A stretch of 64,000 nt of DNA from Pseudoramibacter alactolyticus (GCF_050908235.1 NZ_CP194340.1), one strand, 5' to 3'; positions 7,377 to 15,486 are shown, counted from the stretch's first letter. The notes: generated by a model not told the origin, from the sequence alone. A program made the numbers and translations.

Positions 7377-8292
7377 AGAGGATAGAGTTAGAACGGCCAA
7401 ATTTGCCAATCGACTAACGAAAAAGGGCCATCAAATAGAAGCCTATCTGACAGATTGCTTTGTTGGTCCCTTTGATGCGCCGGATATTATTGTATCTGCG
7501 ATGAAGTATAGTCTTTTTGCCGGCGGCAAACGGGTAAGGCCGATTCTCCTGATGGAGACATGTGCTATGTTTGGCGGCGATGAACGCGTCGCCATTCCCT
7601 TTGCCTGTGCCATTGAGATGATTCACACGTATTCGCTGATTCATGATGATTTGCCGGCGATGGACAATGATGATTTACGTCGTGGGGAGCCGACGAATCA
7701 TAAAGTCTATGGAGAAAATATTGCAATTCTTGCCGGCGATGCACTTTTGAATGCAGCGGTAGAAACCGCTGTTGAAGGGATTGAAACGATGGAACCTGCA
7801 GAGCGTGCGCGCGGGATTGCTGCGCTTTCCCTTTTGATGCGTGCAGCCGGTGTGAATGGCATGATCGGCGGCCAAACGGGAGATTTGTTGGCCGAAGATG
7901 ACGATGCCATCAACGAAGATAAAATCGTTTATATACATGCGCATAAGACAGGTGCGCTGTTAACGGCTGCTGTTTTGATTGGTGCCGTTTTGGCGGGGGC
8001 CAGCGAAGACGAACAACAGGCGCTGAGGAACTATGGCTCCGCGATTGGGATGGCCTTTCAGGTGGTGGATGATATTTTGGATGTTGAATCGGAAACCGCG
8101 GTATTGGGCAAACCAGTTGGATCGGATGCCGAGGAAAGCAAGACGACATTCGTGTCACTTTTCGGCCTTGAAAGTGCGAAGGTCAAAGCTGAAGAATACC
8201 ATCAGGAGGCGATAGCGGCTCTTGCGGGGATTCAACGCGATACGATTTTTTTAGAGGAAATGGCTGATTTTATCTGCCGGCGAAATCGATAA
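7357..8292 (+). CDS. ispA: Short-chain polyprenyl diphosphate synthase (farnesyl/geranylgeranyl type)
   Basis: Condenses isopentenyl diphosphate with allylic diphosphates, supplying farnesyl or geranylgeranyl diphosphate for quinone and undecaprenyl-phosphate synthesis. The 311-residue protein has GGKRVRP, the first Asp-rich motif HDDLPAMDNDD, RRGEPTNHK, GQTGD, KTGALL and the second Asp-rich motif VVDDILDVE. ATG 7357 follows GGGGGAGG at 6-nt spacing and overlaps xseB by 20 nt; ATG 7363 is an alternative. In other bacteria this gene precedes dxs; here glgB follows. Confidence 0.9.
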   Translation: MTMHQSKEDRVRTAKFANRLTKKGHQIEAYLTDCFVGPFDAPDIIVSAMKYSLFAGGKRVRPILLMETCAMFGGDERVAIPFACAIEMIHTYSLIHDDLPAMDNDDLRRGEPTNHKVYGENIAILAGDALLNAAVETAVEGIETMEPAERARGIAALSLLMRAAGVNGMIGGQTGDLLAEDDDAINEDKIVYIHAHKTGALLTAAVLIGAVLAGASEDEQQALRNYGSAIGMAFQVVDDILDVESETAVLGKPVGSDAEESKTTFVSLFGLESAKVKAEEYHQEAIAALAGIQRDTIFLEEMADFICRRNR

Positions 8293-8310
8293 AAGACAGA
8301 GGAGAGGACA

Positions 8311-10095
8311 ATGGATTTTCAGGAATTTTATCGCGGTGAAAGTTTCGATGCCTATGCGTATTTAGGGGCTGCAGCGACGCCTGATGGCGTTGTTTTTCGA
8401 ACTTTTGCACCGGCAGCTGAATCAATTGAAGTGATTGGCGAATGGAACAACTGGAAGGGACAGGCCATGTCCCGGATTTACGATGGTAATTTTTGGGAAG
8501 TGCGCCTGTCGGCAGCCCGAATCGGCATGATGTATAAATACCGCATTACCGGTGCCGATGGCAGAACGTTGGATCATTGTGATCCCTATGGCCGCATGAT
8601 GGAAAAACGGCCGGGAACAGCCTCAATCATTTGGAACGATACCTTTGAATTTTCCGATTCAGACTGGATTCGAACGCGGAGAGACGGTGTCGATGCGCCG
8701 GTGAATATTTACGAAATGCATTTCGGCAGTTGGAAACGCAAATCCGATGCGCCCGATGACTGGTATAACTATGCAGAGATGGCTGAAGCATTAATTCCCT
8801 ATTTGAAGGCGCAGGGATACAATTATGTGGAGGTGCTGCCGTTAATGGAACACCCGGTGGATGCGAGCTGGGGCTATCAAAATACCGGTTTTTATGCACC
8901 GACATCGCGCTATGGTACGCCGGAGGCCTTGAAGGCCTTTGTCGACGCCTGCCATCGGGAAAATATCGGCGTGATTATGGATTTTGTGCCGGTACACTTT
9001 GCTGTGGACGATTATGCGCTTTGGCGCTATGATGGGACGGCCTTATATGAATATCCACACGAGGATGTGGGGGTGTCGGAGTGGGGAAGCTGCAATTTCA
9101 TGCACTCCCGTCCGGAAGTGCGCTCATTTTTACAGTCCTGCGCCGATTATTGGCTGAGCGTGTTTCATTTGGATGGGTTGCGTTTTGACGCGGTCAGCAA
9201 TTTGATTTACTGGCAGGGAGATGAAAACCGCGGTGTCAATGTCGATGCCATCGCCTTTATGAAAAGGATGAATGCGGGGTTAAAAGTCAGACATCCGGAG
9301 GTGATGCTCATTGCGGAGGATTCAACCAACTATCCTCAGGTGACCGATAAAGTTGAAAACGGCGGATTGGGCTTTGATTATAAATGGGATATGGGCTGGA
9401 TGCATGACACGCTTTCGCTTTTTCAAACGGCGCCTGAAGATCGCCCGCGGGATTACCACAAGCTGACTTTTTCGATGGCCTATTTTTATCGAGAACATTA
9501 TTTATTGCCTTTGTCCCACGATGAAGGAGTTCACGGCAAGGCGACCATCGCTCAGAAAATGTACGGCGATTACGAGGAAAAATTTCCCCAGGCGCGCACG
9601 CTCTATTTGTATATGATGAGTCATCCCGGCAAAAAATTAAACTTCATGGGCGGGGAATGGGCTCAGCTGCGGGAGTGGGACGAAAAGCGCGAACAGGATT
9701 GGCTTTTAATGGATTTCCCCGTTCACGATGCGTTTCGGCATTATATGGCGGATTTGTCAAAACTCTACTTGGCGCACAGCGCTTTGTGGATGGCAGACTA
9801 TGAAAAATCGGGTTTCCGGTGGGTTGACTGTCATCAGGAGTCCAGGTGCCTATATCTTTTTGAGCGTTTTTCGGAAGAGGAGACCTTGCTGATTGTGCTG
9901 AATCTTTCGAATCGTCAGGCGAGATACCCATTGCCGGTGAACAAGAAGACGCGTCTTAAGCTTTTGCTTTCAACCGATTGGGCTTGCTACGGCGGGGCGG
10001 AAGACCCTGGAGACGATAATCTGTCATTGATTGGTGAAGAACAAGTCATCCTGAAACTTCCGCCTTTCTCGGCTAAATTATATCAACGGTTTTAA
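8311..10095 (+). CDS. glgB: 1,4-alpha-glucan branching enzyme
   Basis: Glycoside hydrolase family 13 enzyme that forms alpha-1,6 branches in glycogen-like glucans. The 594-residue protein has an N-terminal CBM48-like sandwich (about 20-110), the TIM barrel with EMHFGSWKRK, the nucleophile Asp in LDGLRFDAVSNLIYW, the acid Glu in IAEDSTNYP, the LSHDEGVHGK motif, and a C-terminal beta domain. It is shorter than many GlgB because it lacks the extra N1 domain. No glgC, glgA or glgP is nearby. It ends the nusB operon and has its own terminator. Confidence 0.92.
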   Translation: MDFQEFYRGESFDAYAYLGAAATPDGVVFRTFAPAAESIEVIGEWNNWKGQAMSRIYDGNFWEVRLSAARIGMMYKYRITGADGRTLDHCDPYGRMMEKRPGTASIIWNDTFEFSDSDWIRTRRDGVDAPVNIYEMHFGSWKRKSDAPDDWYNYAEMAEALIPYLKAQGYNYVEVLPLMEHPVDASWGYQNTGFYAPTSRYGTPEALKAFVDACHRENIGVIMDFVPVHFAVDDYALWRYDGTALYEYPHEDVGVSEWGSCNFMHSRPEVRSFLQSCADYWLSVFHLDGLRFDAVSNLIYWQGDENRGVNVDAIAFMKRMNAGLKVRHPEVMLIAEDSTNYPQVTDKVENGGLGFDYKWDMGWMHDTLSLFQTAPEDRPRDYHKLTFSMAYFYREHYLLPLSHDEGVHGKATIAQKMYGDYEEKFPQARTLYLYMMSHPGKKLNFMGGEWAQLREWDEKREQDWLLMDFPVHDAFRHYMADLSKLYLAHSALWMADYEKSGFRWVDCHQESRCLYLFERFSEEETLLIVLNLSNRQARYPLPVNKKTRLKLLLSTDWACYGGAEDPGDDNLSLIGEEQVILKLPPFSAKLYQRF

Positions 10096-10105
10096 ACACG
10101 AGTCT

Positions 10106-10129
10106 CCCTTGCATTGGCAAGGGTTTTTT
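10106..10129 (+). terminator. Terminator after glgB
   Basis: CCCTTGC (10106-10112), ATTG loop, GCAAGGG (10117-10123) and six T. It closes the nusB-glgB operon. Confidence 0.85.
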
Positions 10130-10172
10130 CTTGCAATAAAATAAATAAAACCGGCCCCTCAAACAGAGACGC

Positions 10173-10201
10173 TTGCACGAATGAGCGCTTTGGGGTAAAA
10201 T
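10173..10201 (+). promoter_or_regulatory. Promoter of the 10232 gene
   Basis: TTGCAC (10173-10178), 17-bp spacer, TAAAAT (10196-10201). Confidence 0.6.
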
Positions 10202-10231
10202 AATGTAAATGAAATCATTTGCGAGGGGAAA

Positions 10232-10732
10232 ATGGAAACCGTACAAACCAATTTTATATATCAGCGGATTCGAGATGAATTGTTTGAACGTGAAAAATGT
10301 ATTCACAGCATTTCTTATCCCGTTATTCGCAAAGTGAAAGATCAATATTATCTGGCCGTTTTTATTGATCATTACGATTTGCAAGAATTGATGGATAATC
10401 AGATTACACGGCCGGATGAATGGGCGCTGGCCGATTTGGAAAGCGGCAAAATCACAGAGGTGTATCAATGCAAAATTTATGATTTTTGTGACAAGGCATC
10501 CATTCCTCAAACCATGGCGGTCAGCCGAGAAGGGATGAAAACAGATCAGCATTACTTCCAGCAGCTCTTTCATCGGTTGGATCAAATCCGCGATGAAATC
10601 TTAATGGGGCAAGGATTCAACGAAGATCTGTACAATACTTATCTGGCAACGGTCATCGAGCAGGTCCCGGAATCCATGGCTTATTTCTACCGTGCATTGT
10701 CAAAAACCGGTGATGATATTGGAGAAGATTGA
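10232..10732 (+). CDS. Hypothetical protein, 166 residues
   Basis: I do not recognise this protein. It is soluble and acidic, without signal peptide or transmembrane segment. It has a predicted alpha/beta N-terminal part with a YYLAVFIDHYDLQELMDN stretch, two isolated cysteines and a helical C-terminal half. It has its own promoter and a good SD (GAGGGG), so it is likely a real single-gene unit. No neighbour gives a clear functional hint. Confidence 0.7.
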   Translation: METVQTNFIYQRIRDELFEREKCIHSISYPVIRKVKDQYYLAVFIDHYDLQELMDNQITRPDEWALADLESGKITEVYQCKIYDFCDKASIPQTMAVSREGMKTDQHYFQQLFHRLDQIRDEILMGQGFNEDLYNTYLATVIEQVPESMAYFYRALSKTGDDIGED

Positions 10733-10822
10733 AAAATTATCTTTATTCTTAAATAAATTTCATCGAAAGTGTCGCCTGATTTTGGTAAAATAAAAAGCAA
10801 TAAGATCAATCGAGGTCAAGTT

Positions 10823-11104
10823 ATGTGTATTAATATTTATAATCCCATCGGATGTGATCCAAAATCACCGGCTGTTTTGCAAATCAATGTGATGGTCAAC
10901 AGCCTAAAAAGGGCGGGGTATCCCGTTCATCTTATTAATTTTGAAGAGGATCCAGTGCGATTTACCAGCGAAAGAGGGGTCGAATCGATCCTTTTGACGG
11001 ATGGACCGGACGCATTTCCAGTGACGGTTGTCGACGGAGAAGTATACCAAAAAAATTACTATCCCGATTATGCGCAGTTACTGAAATGGAGCGCAGCGCA
11101 TTAA
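10823..11104 (+). CDS. ArsD-like thioredoxin-fold protein, orphan
   Basis: A 93-residue protein whose whole length follows the pattern of ArsD, the arsenic metallochaperone: INIYNPIGC at the N terminus, a helix ending VNSLKRAGYPVHLINFEEDP, then AFPVTVVDGEVYQ and YPDYAQLLKW. Residue 11 is Cys, but the vicinal Cys12-Cys13 pair and Cys18 of ArsD are not present (only Cys2 and Cys11 occur), and there is no arsA, arsB or arsR nearby. The start is ATG 10823 after CGAGGTCAAG rather than an in-frame ATG at 10769 lying in the promoter region. Fold assignment is fair; arsenic binding is doubtful. Confidence 0.65.
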   Translation: MCINIYNPIGCDPKSPAVLQINVMVNSLKRAGYPVHLINFEEDPVRFTSERGVESILLTDGPDAFPVTVVDGEVYQKNYYPDYAQLLKWSAAH

Positions 11105-11139
11105 AAAGTAAATAAAGCCTTCTTCCGACTGAGGTGCTC

Positions 11140-11179
11140 CCCCCAAGTAGGACACCGAAATATAAAACCTACTTGGGGG
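11140..11179 (+). repeat. Hairpin at the left end of the IS covering the OrfA SD
   Basis: CCCCCAAGTAGG (11140-11151) and CCTACTTGGGGG (11168-11179) form a perfect 12-bp stem. The G-run that serves as SD for the OrfA ATG at 11187 is inside the 3' arm, so transcripts entering from outside would hide the start. Confidence 0.6.
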
Positions 11180-11186
11180 TATTTCT

Positions 11187-11489
11187 ATGTCCAGAAAAAG
11201 TAAGATTGATCCAGTAGAAAAAGTAAAAATTGTAGAAAGGTTATTAGCTGACGAAGTAGGAGTGAGAGAAGCCGCGCAGAGCATTGGAGTTGCCCCGGCA
11301 TCCATAAGAGACTGGCGGCACCTTTATCTAAGTGAGGGGCCGACTGCCTTATCAGATCAGAAAAGAGACCGCTCGTATTCAAAAGAACTAAAGTTAAAAG
11401 TTGTCAACGAATATCTTGCCGAACAAACTTCTTTGTCTGATCTGGTGGAAAAATATCATCTACGTTCACGTACCCAGATACGCTCTTAG
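11187..11489 (+). pseudogene. IS3 transposase OrfA, N-terminal part ended by an in-frame TAG
   Basis: This 100-residue stretch carries an N-terminal helix-turn-helix (EAAQSIGVAPASIRDWRHLY) and the start of a second one (SLSDLVEKYHLRS). It ends at TAG 11487-11489. Reading on in the same frame gives LKAYNTHGEIKSRTSGGGSY and joins the next open stretch at 11550 without any shift. In related OrfA proteins a tryptophan occupies about this position, so a TGG-to-TAG change is the simplest explanation. Confidence 0.75.
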
Positions 11490-11549
11490 CTAAAGGCGTA
11501 TAATACTCATGGAGAGATCAAATCACGCACAAGCGGAGGAGGCAGCTAC

Positions 11550-11879
11550 ATGAGGAAAGCCAGAAGAACCACACCAGAAGAGAGGATGGCGATTGTCCGG
11601 GATTGTCTGGCTAATGATAAGAATTATGGGGCCATGGCTATGAAATACCAGTGCTCCTATCAACAGGTGCGAAACTGGGTTAAACGGTATGAAAAAATGG
11701 GATCTGCTGGTATAGAAGATCGTCGGGGCCGACGGACGGGTACTATGCCCAGCCGTACTCCCGAAGAGGAAATGCGAGATAAAATTGCAGAGCTGGGGCG
11801 AAAAAACCGGGATCTCCAGATGGAGAACGACCTGTTAAAAAAAGTCAGAGAGTTAGAGATGAAGGATCGCTGTCGTTAA
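11550..11879 (+). pseudogene. IS3 transposase OrfA, C-terminal part with leucine zipper
   Basis: Same reading frame as the upstream piece. It contains the second helix-turn-helix (YGAMAMKYQCSYQQVRNWVKR), the GIEDRRGRR segment and the coiled coil (ELGRKNRDLQMENDLLKKV) used for OrfA/OrfAB multimers. Seven A residues at 11837-11843, phased as A AAA AAA, are a suitable -1 slippery site for making the OrfAB fusion. If the TAG is a true stop, this part could only be made from an internal start at 11550. Confidence 0.75.
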
Positions 11880-11938
11880 CTCGGAATCTTTATAAATACC
11901 AGGCGATCCGGAATCTCTCGGGAGAGAAGCATTATCCA

Positions 11939-12772
11939 GTGGAACGTCTATGCAGTTATCTTCATGTTTCACGTTCCGCTTATTATCGCTGGCTGAAGAA
12001 TCCAGAAAGTATAAGCGAGAAAAAGAACCAGGAGATTTTCGATAAGATCCTGAAGATCCACGAGAATCACCCAGATATGGGATACCGGAGGATCCGTGAT
12101 GAACTTAACAGGAGATATGATACAGATGTTAATGACAAGCGCGTCCTTCGTTTATGCCGTAAGAACCACGTTCAGTCTGCAATTAAGTGGAAACCAAAGA
12201 GCTGTACAAAGTCAGCTAAGGATCCGGCACATATCGCCAGAAATTATCTGAACCGCAACTTTCATGCGGATGTGCCAAATGAGAAATGGCTGACCGATGT
12301 AACAGAATTCAAGTATTATGTCGGCCTCGAGGTTCATAAAGTCTATCTGAGCGCCATACTGGATTTGTACGACCGGCGGATCGTGGCCTTTCAGATCAGT
12401 AATCACAATGATAATCCGCTTGTGATGAATACCTTTGATGAAGCTGTACGCCTGGAGCCGGACGCACATCCCCTGTTCCATTCAGATCGGGGATTCCAAT
12501 ACACCAGTAAGCAGTTCACGACAAGACTGAAGAATCACCATATGAAGCAGAGCATGTCCCGAGTAGCTCATTGTATCGACAACGGGCCGATGGAAGGCTT
12601 TTGGGGTATTCTAAAGCGCGAAAAGTATTATGGAAGACGTTTTACTTCAAGGGAAGCTCTTGTAGAGATGATTACAGAATATATCCATTACTACAACAGC
12701 GAACGGATTCAGAGAAATCTTCATCGGATGACTCCAATGGAATTTCATGTAGCCTACAAGACTGCAGCATAA
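11939..12772 (+). CDS. IS3-family transposase OrfB (DDE integrase)
   Basis: The integrase part of the transposase, reached by a -1 shift from OrfA; the frame is open from about 11838 onward, giving an N-terminal RNLYKYQAIRNLSGEKHYP before the GTG at 11939. It has the HTH_21 segment (SRSAYYRWLKNP), then rve core residues: first Asp in WLTDVTEF, second Asp in FHSDRGFQYTS, and Glu in DNGPMEGFWGILKRE. The catalytic triad is intact. Ends with HRMTPMEFH, the usual C-terminal motif. Confidence 0.9.
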   Translation: MERLCSYLHVSRSAYYRWLKNPESISEKKNQEIFDKILKIHENHPDMGYRRIRDELNRRYDTDVNDKRVLRLCRKNHVQSAIKWKPKSCTKSAKDPAHIARNYLNRNFHADVPNEKWLTDVTEFKYYVGLEVHKVYLSAILDLYDRRIVAFQISNHNDNPLVMNTFDEAVRLEPDAHPLFHSDRGFQYTSKQFTTRLKNHHMKQSMSRVAHCIDNGPMEGFWGILKREKYYGRRFTSREALVEMITEYIHYYNSERIQRNLHRMTPMEFHVAYKTAA

Positions 12773-12774
12773 AG

Positions 12775-12808
12775 AATACCGTCAGCTGATTTCTCAACTG
12801 ACGGTATT
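12775..12808 (+). terminator. Hairpin at the right end of the IS
   Basis: AATACCGTCAG (12775-12785) and CTGACGGTATT (12798-12808) form a perfect 11-bp stem just after the OrfB stop. Confidence 0.6.
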
Positions 12809-12903
12809 TAGTCACTTATTATTTTTTACTGTCCTCTTGACGGGTAGCACACCAGACTGAGGCGCCGGAGGCGGTTTTTTAATTGCTTAAAATAGGAAGT
12901 GCC

Positions 12904-13233
12904 ATGAAGAATCAGGCAATGCAATTATTCCAGGAAGGCATGGAAAAAACCGAGTAGGTGCTGAATACTGGAAAAGATCCTGAAGCGATTCGCGATTATG
13001 CGGCGTGCATTTCTGGGATCGTTGATTTTTTTGAAACCAATAATATGGTGACAATTGATATGCTTGATTTTGAAGAACCGTTCAAGCAAAGTCTGCGGGC
13101 GGATAAGCGTATGATAGAAACCATTATGAAAACGGAAATTGAAGAAATCAAGCTGATCATAACCTTTGTTATTTATTGTTATTGTCGATTTATCGGTTTG
13201 AAAAATCATAGTGTCGTGTATGTATTGGTTTAA
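12904..13233 (+). pseudogene. Interrupted small gene of unknown function
   Basis: An ORF opens at ATG 12904 after a GGAAG and reads 17 codons to TAG 12955-12957. The same frame continues immediately (VLNTGKDPEAIRDYAAC and on) to 13231. Codon use through about 13150 looks coding and the part is helical and acidic; the last 30 residues are hydrophobic and odd, suggesting another lesion near 13150. I do not recognise the family. Most likely a decayed gene downstream of the IS insertion. Confidence 0.5.
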
Positions 13234-13268
13234 AGTTTACATTGAAAGTTTTTGCCCGGTGTTTTTGA

Positions 13269-13394
13269 ATTGATTGGTCAATATGGTCTAAAACTGCTGT
13301 TTTGGCAACGGGGGATGCCGAAACTTTCCTCACCTTTGAAAAAATGGCAAGCGCGGTTAACTCAATGCTGGGAGAATCGAAAAGAAATGATTGA
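13269..13394 (+). pseudogene. Gene remnant, unknown family
   Basis: A 41-codon stretch (containing KTAVLATGDAETFLTFEK and ASAVNSMLGESK) without a start codon, bounded by stops at 13266 and 13392. The residue composition looks like real protein and no other frame is convincing. Reported only as a probable fragment. Confidence 0.3.
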
Positions 13395-13446
13395 GGAATC
13401 GGCAAAAATTTTTTGCCCAATATCTGGTAGACAGAGCAGACCAATA

Positions 13447-13486
13447 AAAAAGTCCAAAGGCGTTCGTTTATGCCTTTGGGCTTTTT
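13447..13486. terminator. Bidirectional terminator between gene remnants and pta
   Basis: AAAAAGTCCAAAGGC (13447-13461) and GCCTTTGGGCTTTTT (13472-13486) form a long stem with one wobble, A-rich on the left and T-rich on the right, serving the minus-strand pta (ends 13505) and anything arriving from the left. Confidence 0.8.
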
Positions 13487-13504
13487 ATTGGTTTTAATCT
13501 TGAA

Positions 13505-14527
13505 TTATTCGGAAAGGGCGGCAGTGACGAGCGCCATTTTGTAGACTTCGTCAGCGGTGCAGCCGCGGGATAAATCGTTGATCGGTGCATTAAGCCCCTG
13601 CATAACCGGACCGATGGCTTCAAAACCTCCTAAGCGGGAAGCAATTTTGTAACCCATATTGGCGGCTTCGATCAGTGGAAAGATAAAGGTGTTGGCCTGA
13701 CCGGCAACTTTAGAGTCGGGGCATTTGGTTTGAGCGACAACGGGGGAAACAGCGGCGTCAAACTGAAGTTCACCGTCAATATCTAATTCCGGTGCCATTT
13801 TTTGTGCTTCGATGGTAGCATCATGCGAAAGCTGGACAGTGCCGCCTTTTCCGGAACCTTTGGTGGAGAAGGAAAGAATCGCTACTTTGGGATCGATGCC
13901 GAAAATTTTCGCAGTTTTTGCAGATTCAACAGCCACCTCGGCCAATTGCTGAGCGGCGGACAACGTCACATTGCCATCTTTGTCCACGCGGTCTTTGTAG
14001 TCGATGTTAATGGCACAATCGGCAAAAGCCAGTTTTTCCTTTTCGTCGTTGCGCATCAGGATAAAGGTAGAACTGACGAGGTGGGCGCTCGGCTTGGTTT
14101 TGATAAGCTGGAGGGCCGGGCGAACAGTGTCTGCGGTAGAGTAGGTTGCGCCGCCGAGCAGGCAGTCGGCCTTGCCCATCTGAACCAGCATGGTGCCGAA
14201 GTAATTGGTCTGCATCAGGGCTTCACGTGCCTCTTCTTCCGTAAGTTTGCCTTTGCGCAGTTCGACCATTCGCGCCGCCATGGCATCCATGTCTTCTTTG
14301 GGGTAGGTTTTGGGATCGATGAATTCTGCTTCGTTGATGCAGTCATATTGATCGTCGCGGGTGGCGAGAAAAACTTTCATGGTGTCACCCAGCAAAATGA
14401 CATTTAATGCTTTTTCCTTTAAAAGACGATTGGCGGCATAGAGAATACGCGGATCATCGCCTTCCGGAAAAACAATGGTTTTGTGATTGGCTTGAAGTTG
14501 TTCTTTTAATTCGTCAAAAATGGACAT
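13505..14527 (-). CDS. pta: Phosphate acetyltransferase (first copy)
   Basis: Interconverts acetyl-CoA and acetyl phosphate, the step before acetate kinase in acetate and ATP formation. The 340-residue protein is the short single-domain Pta class, with KTIVFPEGDDPRIL at the N terminus, NYFGTMLVQMGKADCLLGGA, STKGSGKGG, DAAVSPVVAQTKCP and NTFIFPLIEAANMGYKIA. ATG 14527 follows an SD (AAGGGGG). It is monocistronic; acetate kinase is not in the window. A second copy lies at 19584-20594. Confidence 0.95.
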   Translation of the reverse strand: MSIFDELKEQLQANHKTIVFPEGDDPRILYAANRLLKEKALNVILLGDTMKVFLATRDDQYDCINEAEFIDPKTYPKEDMDAMAARMVELRKGKLTEEEAREALMQTNYFGTMLVQMGKADCLLGGATYSTADTVRPALQLIKTKPSAHLVSSTFILMRNDEKEKLAFADCAINIDYKDRVDKDGNVTLSAAQQLAEVAVESAKTAKIFGIDPKVAILSFSTKGSGKGGTVQLSHDATIEAQKMAPELDIDGELQFDAAVSPVVAQTKCPDSKVAGQANTFIFPLIEAANMGYKIASRLGGFEAIGPVMQGLNAPINDLSRGCTADEVYKMALVTAALSE

Positions 14528-14656
14528 GTTTTAAAATCCCCCTTGGAATGACTTTATAATATCGCTTTTAATTATACCGTAATCCCACCACCGGAAATAA
14601 CAATATCTTGTCCACTTAGAGAAAATATTTCGGATAATCGGCGATGGCCCGCCGCT

Positions 14657-15385
14657 TTAACAGCGACAGCAGTCTTGGGTTAAATCTTTGATGACTTCTC
14701 CGGCGATAATCAGGCCGACAACGCCGGGCACAAAGGGAACAGAGCCGGGAATGGGATGATGATCATGGGGTGGTTCAGAATCGGTGCCGGTTTGCGGGCG
14801 AATCGGTTGTTCTCTGGAATAGACCACTTTGAGGTGGTCAATACCTCGTTTTTTACACTCTCGGCGAATCACCTTCGCCAACGGATCGACAGAGGTTTTG
14901 GCGATATCCGTCACTTCAAACTGAGTTGGATCAAGTTTGTTGCCTGCGCCCATGCTTGCGATAACCGGGACCCTTTTTTCTTGAGCTTCTGTGATCAAGG
15001 CGAGTTTGGCGGTTACGGTGTCGATGGCATCGACGATATAATCGTATTGGCTGAAATCAAAATCCCCTTTGCTTTCCGGCAGATAAAAACAGCGATGGGA
15101 TGTAACCCGCGCTGCGGGATTGATGTCGCGGATCCGAGCGGCCATGGCATCAACTTTAAACGTGCCGATGGTCTGATGGGTGGCGATGATCTGCCGGTTG
15201 AGATTGGAAAGGCTTACACGGTCGCTGTCGATCAAATCAAAACGGCCGATGCCACCGCGAGCTAAAGCTTCACAAACGTATCCGCCGACGCCGCCGATAC
15301 CAAAAATGGCGACATGGGCACGGGATAATTTTTGAATCGCTTTCTCACCCAATAAAAGCGCTGTTCTTGAAAATTGTTCTGTCAT
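14657..15385 (-). CDS. tcdA: tRNA threonylcarbamoyladenosine dehydratase (CsdL/TcdA)
   Basis: E1-like ThiF-family ATPase that cyclises t6A37 to ct6A in tRNAs. The 242-residue protein has the nucleotide-binding FGIGGVGGYVCEALARGGIG, the DSDRVSLSNLNRQI stretch typical of TcdA, VDAIDTVTAKLAL and the C-terminal PGSVPFVPGVVGLIIAGEVI hydrophobic helix. It ends in CCRC. GGGAGC precedes the ATG. It is a single-gene unit. Confidence 0.9.
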   Translation of the reverse strand: MTEQFSRTALLLGEKAIQKLSRAHVAIFGIGGVGGYVCEALARGGIGRFDLIDSDRVSLSNLNRQIIATHQTIGTFKVDAMAARIRDINPAARVTSHRCFYLPESKGDFDFSQYDYIVDAIDTVTAKLALITEAQEKRVPVIASMGAGNKLDPTQFEVTDIAKTSVDPLAKVIRRECKKRGIDHLKVVYSREQPIRPQTGTDSEPPHDHHPIPGSVPFVPGVVGLIIAGEVIKDLTQDCCRC

Positions 15386-15457
15386 AAAAATGCTCCCGAT
15401 ATTGATAAGATGTATTTTATCTTAGCATAAATGAGATGGGCTGAGGAAAATAAAAAA

Positions 15458-15486
15458 TGGACATCCTGCAATAGATAACATATAAT
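15458..15486 (+). promoter_or_regulatory. Promoter of the amino-acid-binding lipoprotein gene
   Basis: TGGACA (15458-15463), 17-bp spacer, consensus TATAAT (15481-15486), 22 bp before the ATG. Confidence 0.75.

Larger units (their letters stand above)
11135..12854 (+). mobile_element. IS3-family (IS150-like) insertion sequence, decaying
   Basis: The left end TGCTCCCCCCAAGTAGGACA (11135-11154) and the reverse complement of 12830-12849 (TGCTACCCGTCAAGAGGACA) match at 14 of 20 positions and start with TG as in IS3 elements. An 8-bp direct repeat GACTGAGG lies at 11127-11134 and 12855-12862. The right copy is 5 bp beyond the matching repeat, so the exact right end (12849 or 12854) is uncertain. 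It carries OrfA (interrupted by a stop codon) and OrfB with a full DDE triad. It appears to have landed inside the terminator of the ArsD-like gene. Confidence 0.88.

Noticed and set aside
11487..12957. Amber codons at 11487 and 12955 as pyrrolysine or recoded sites
   Set aside because: No pyl genes, suppressor tRNA or PYLIS-like element are visible, the genes are an IS and a fragment, and decay by mutation is simpler.
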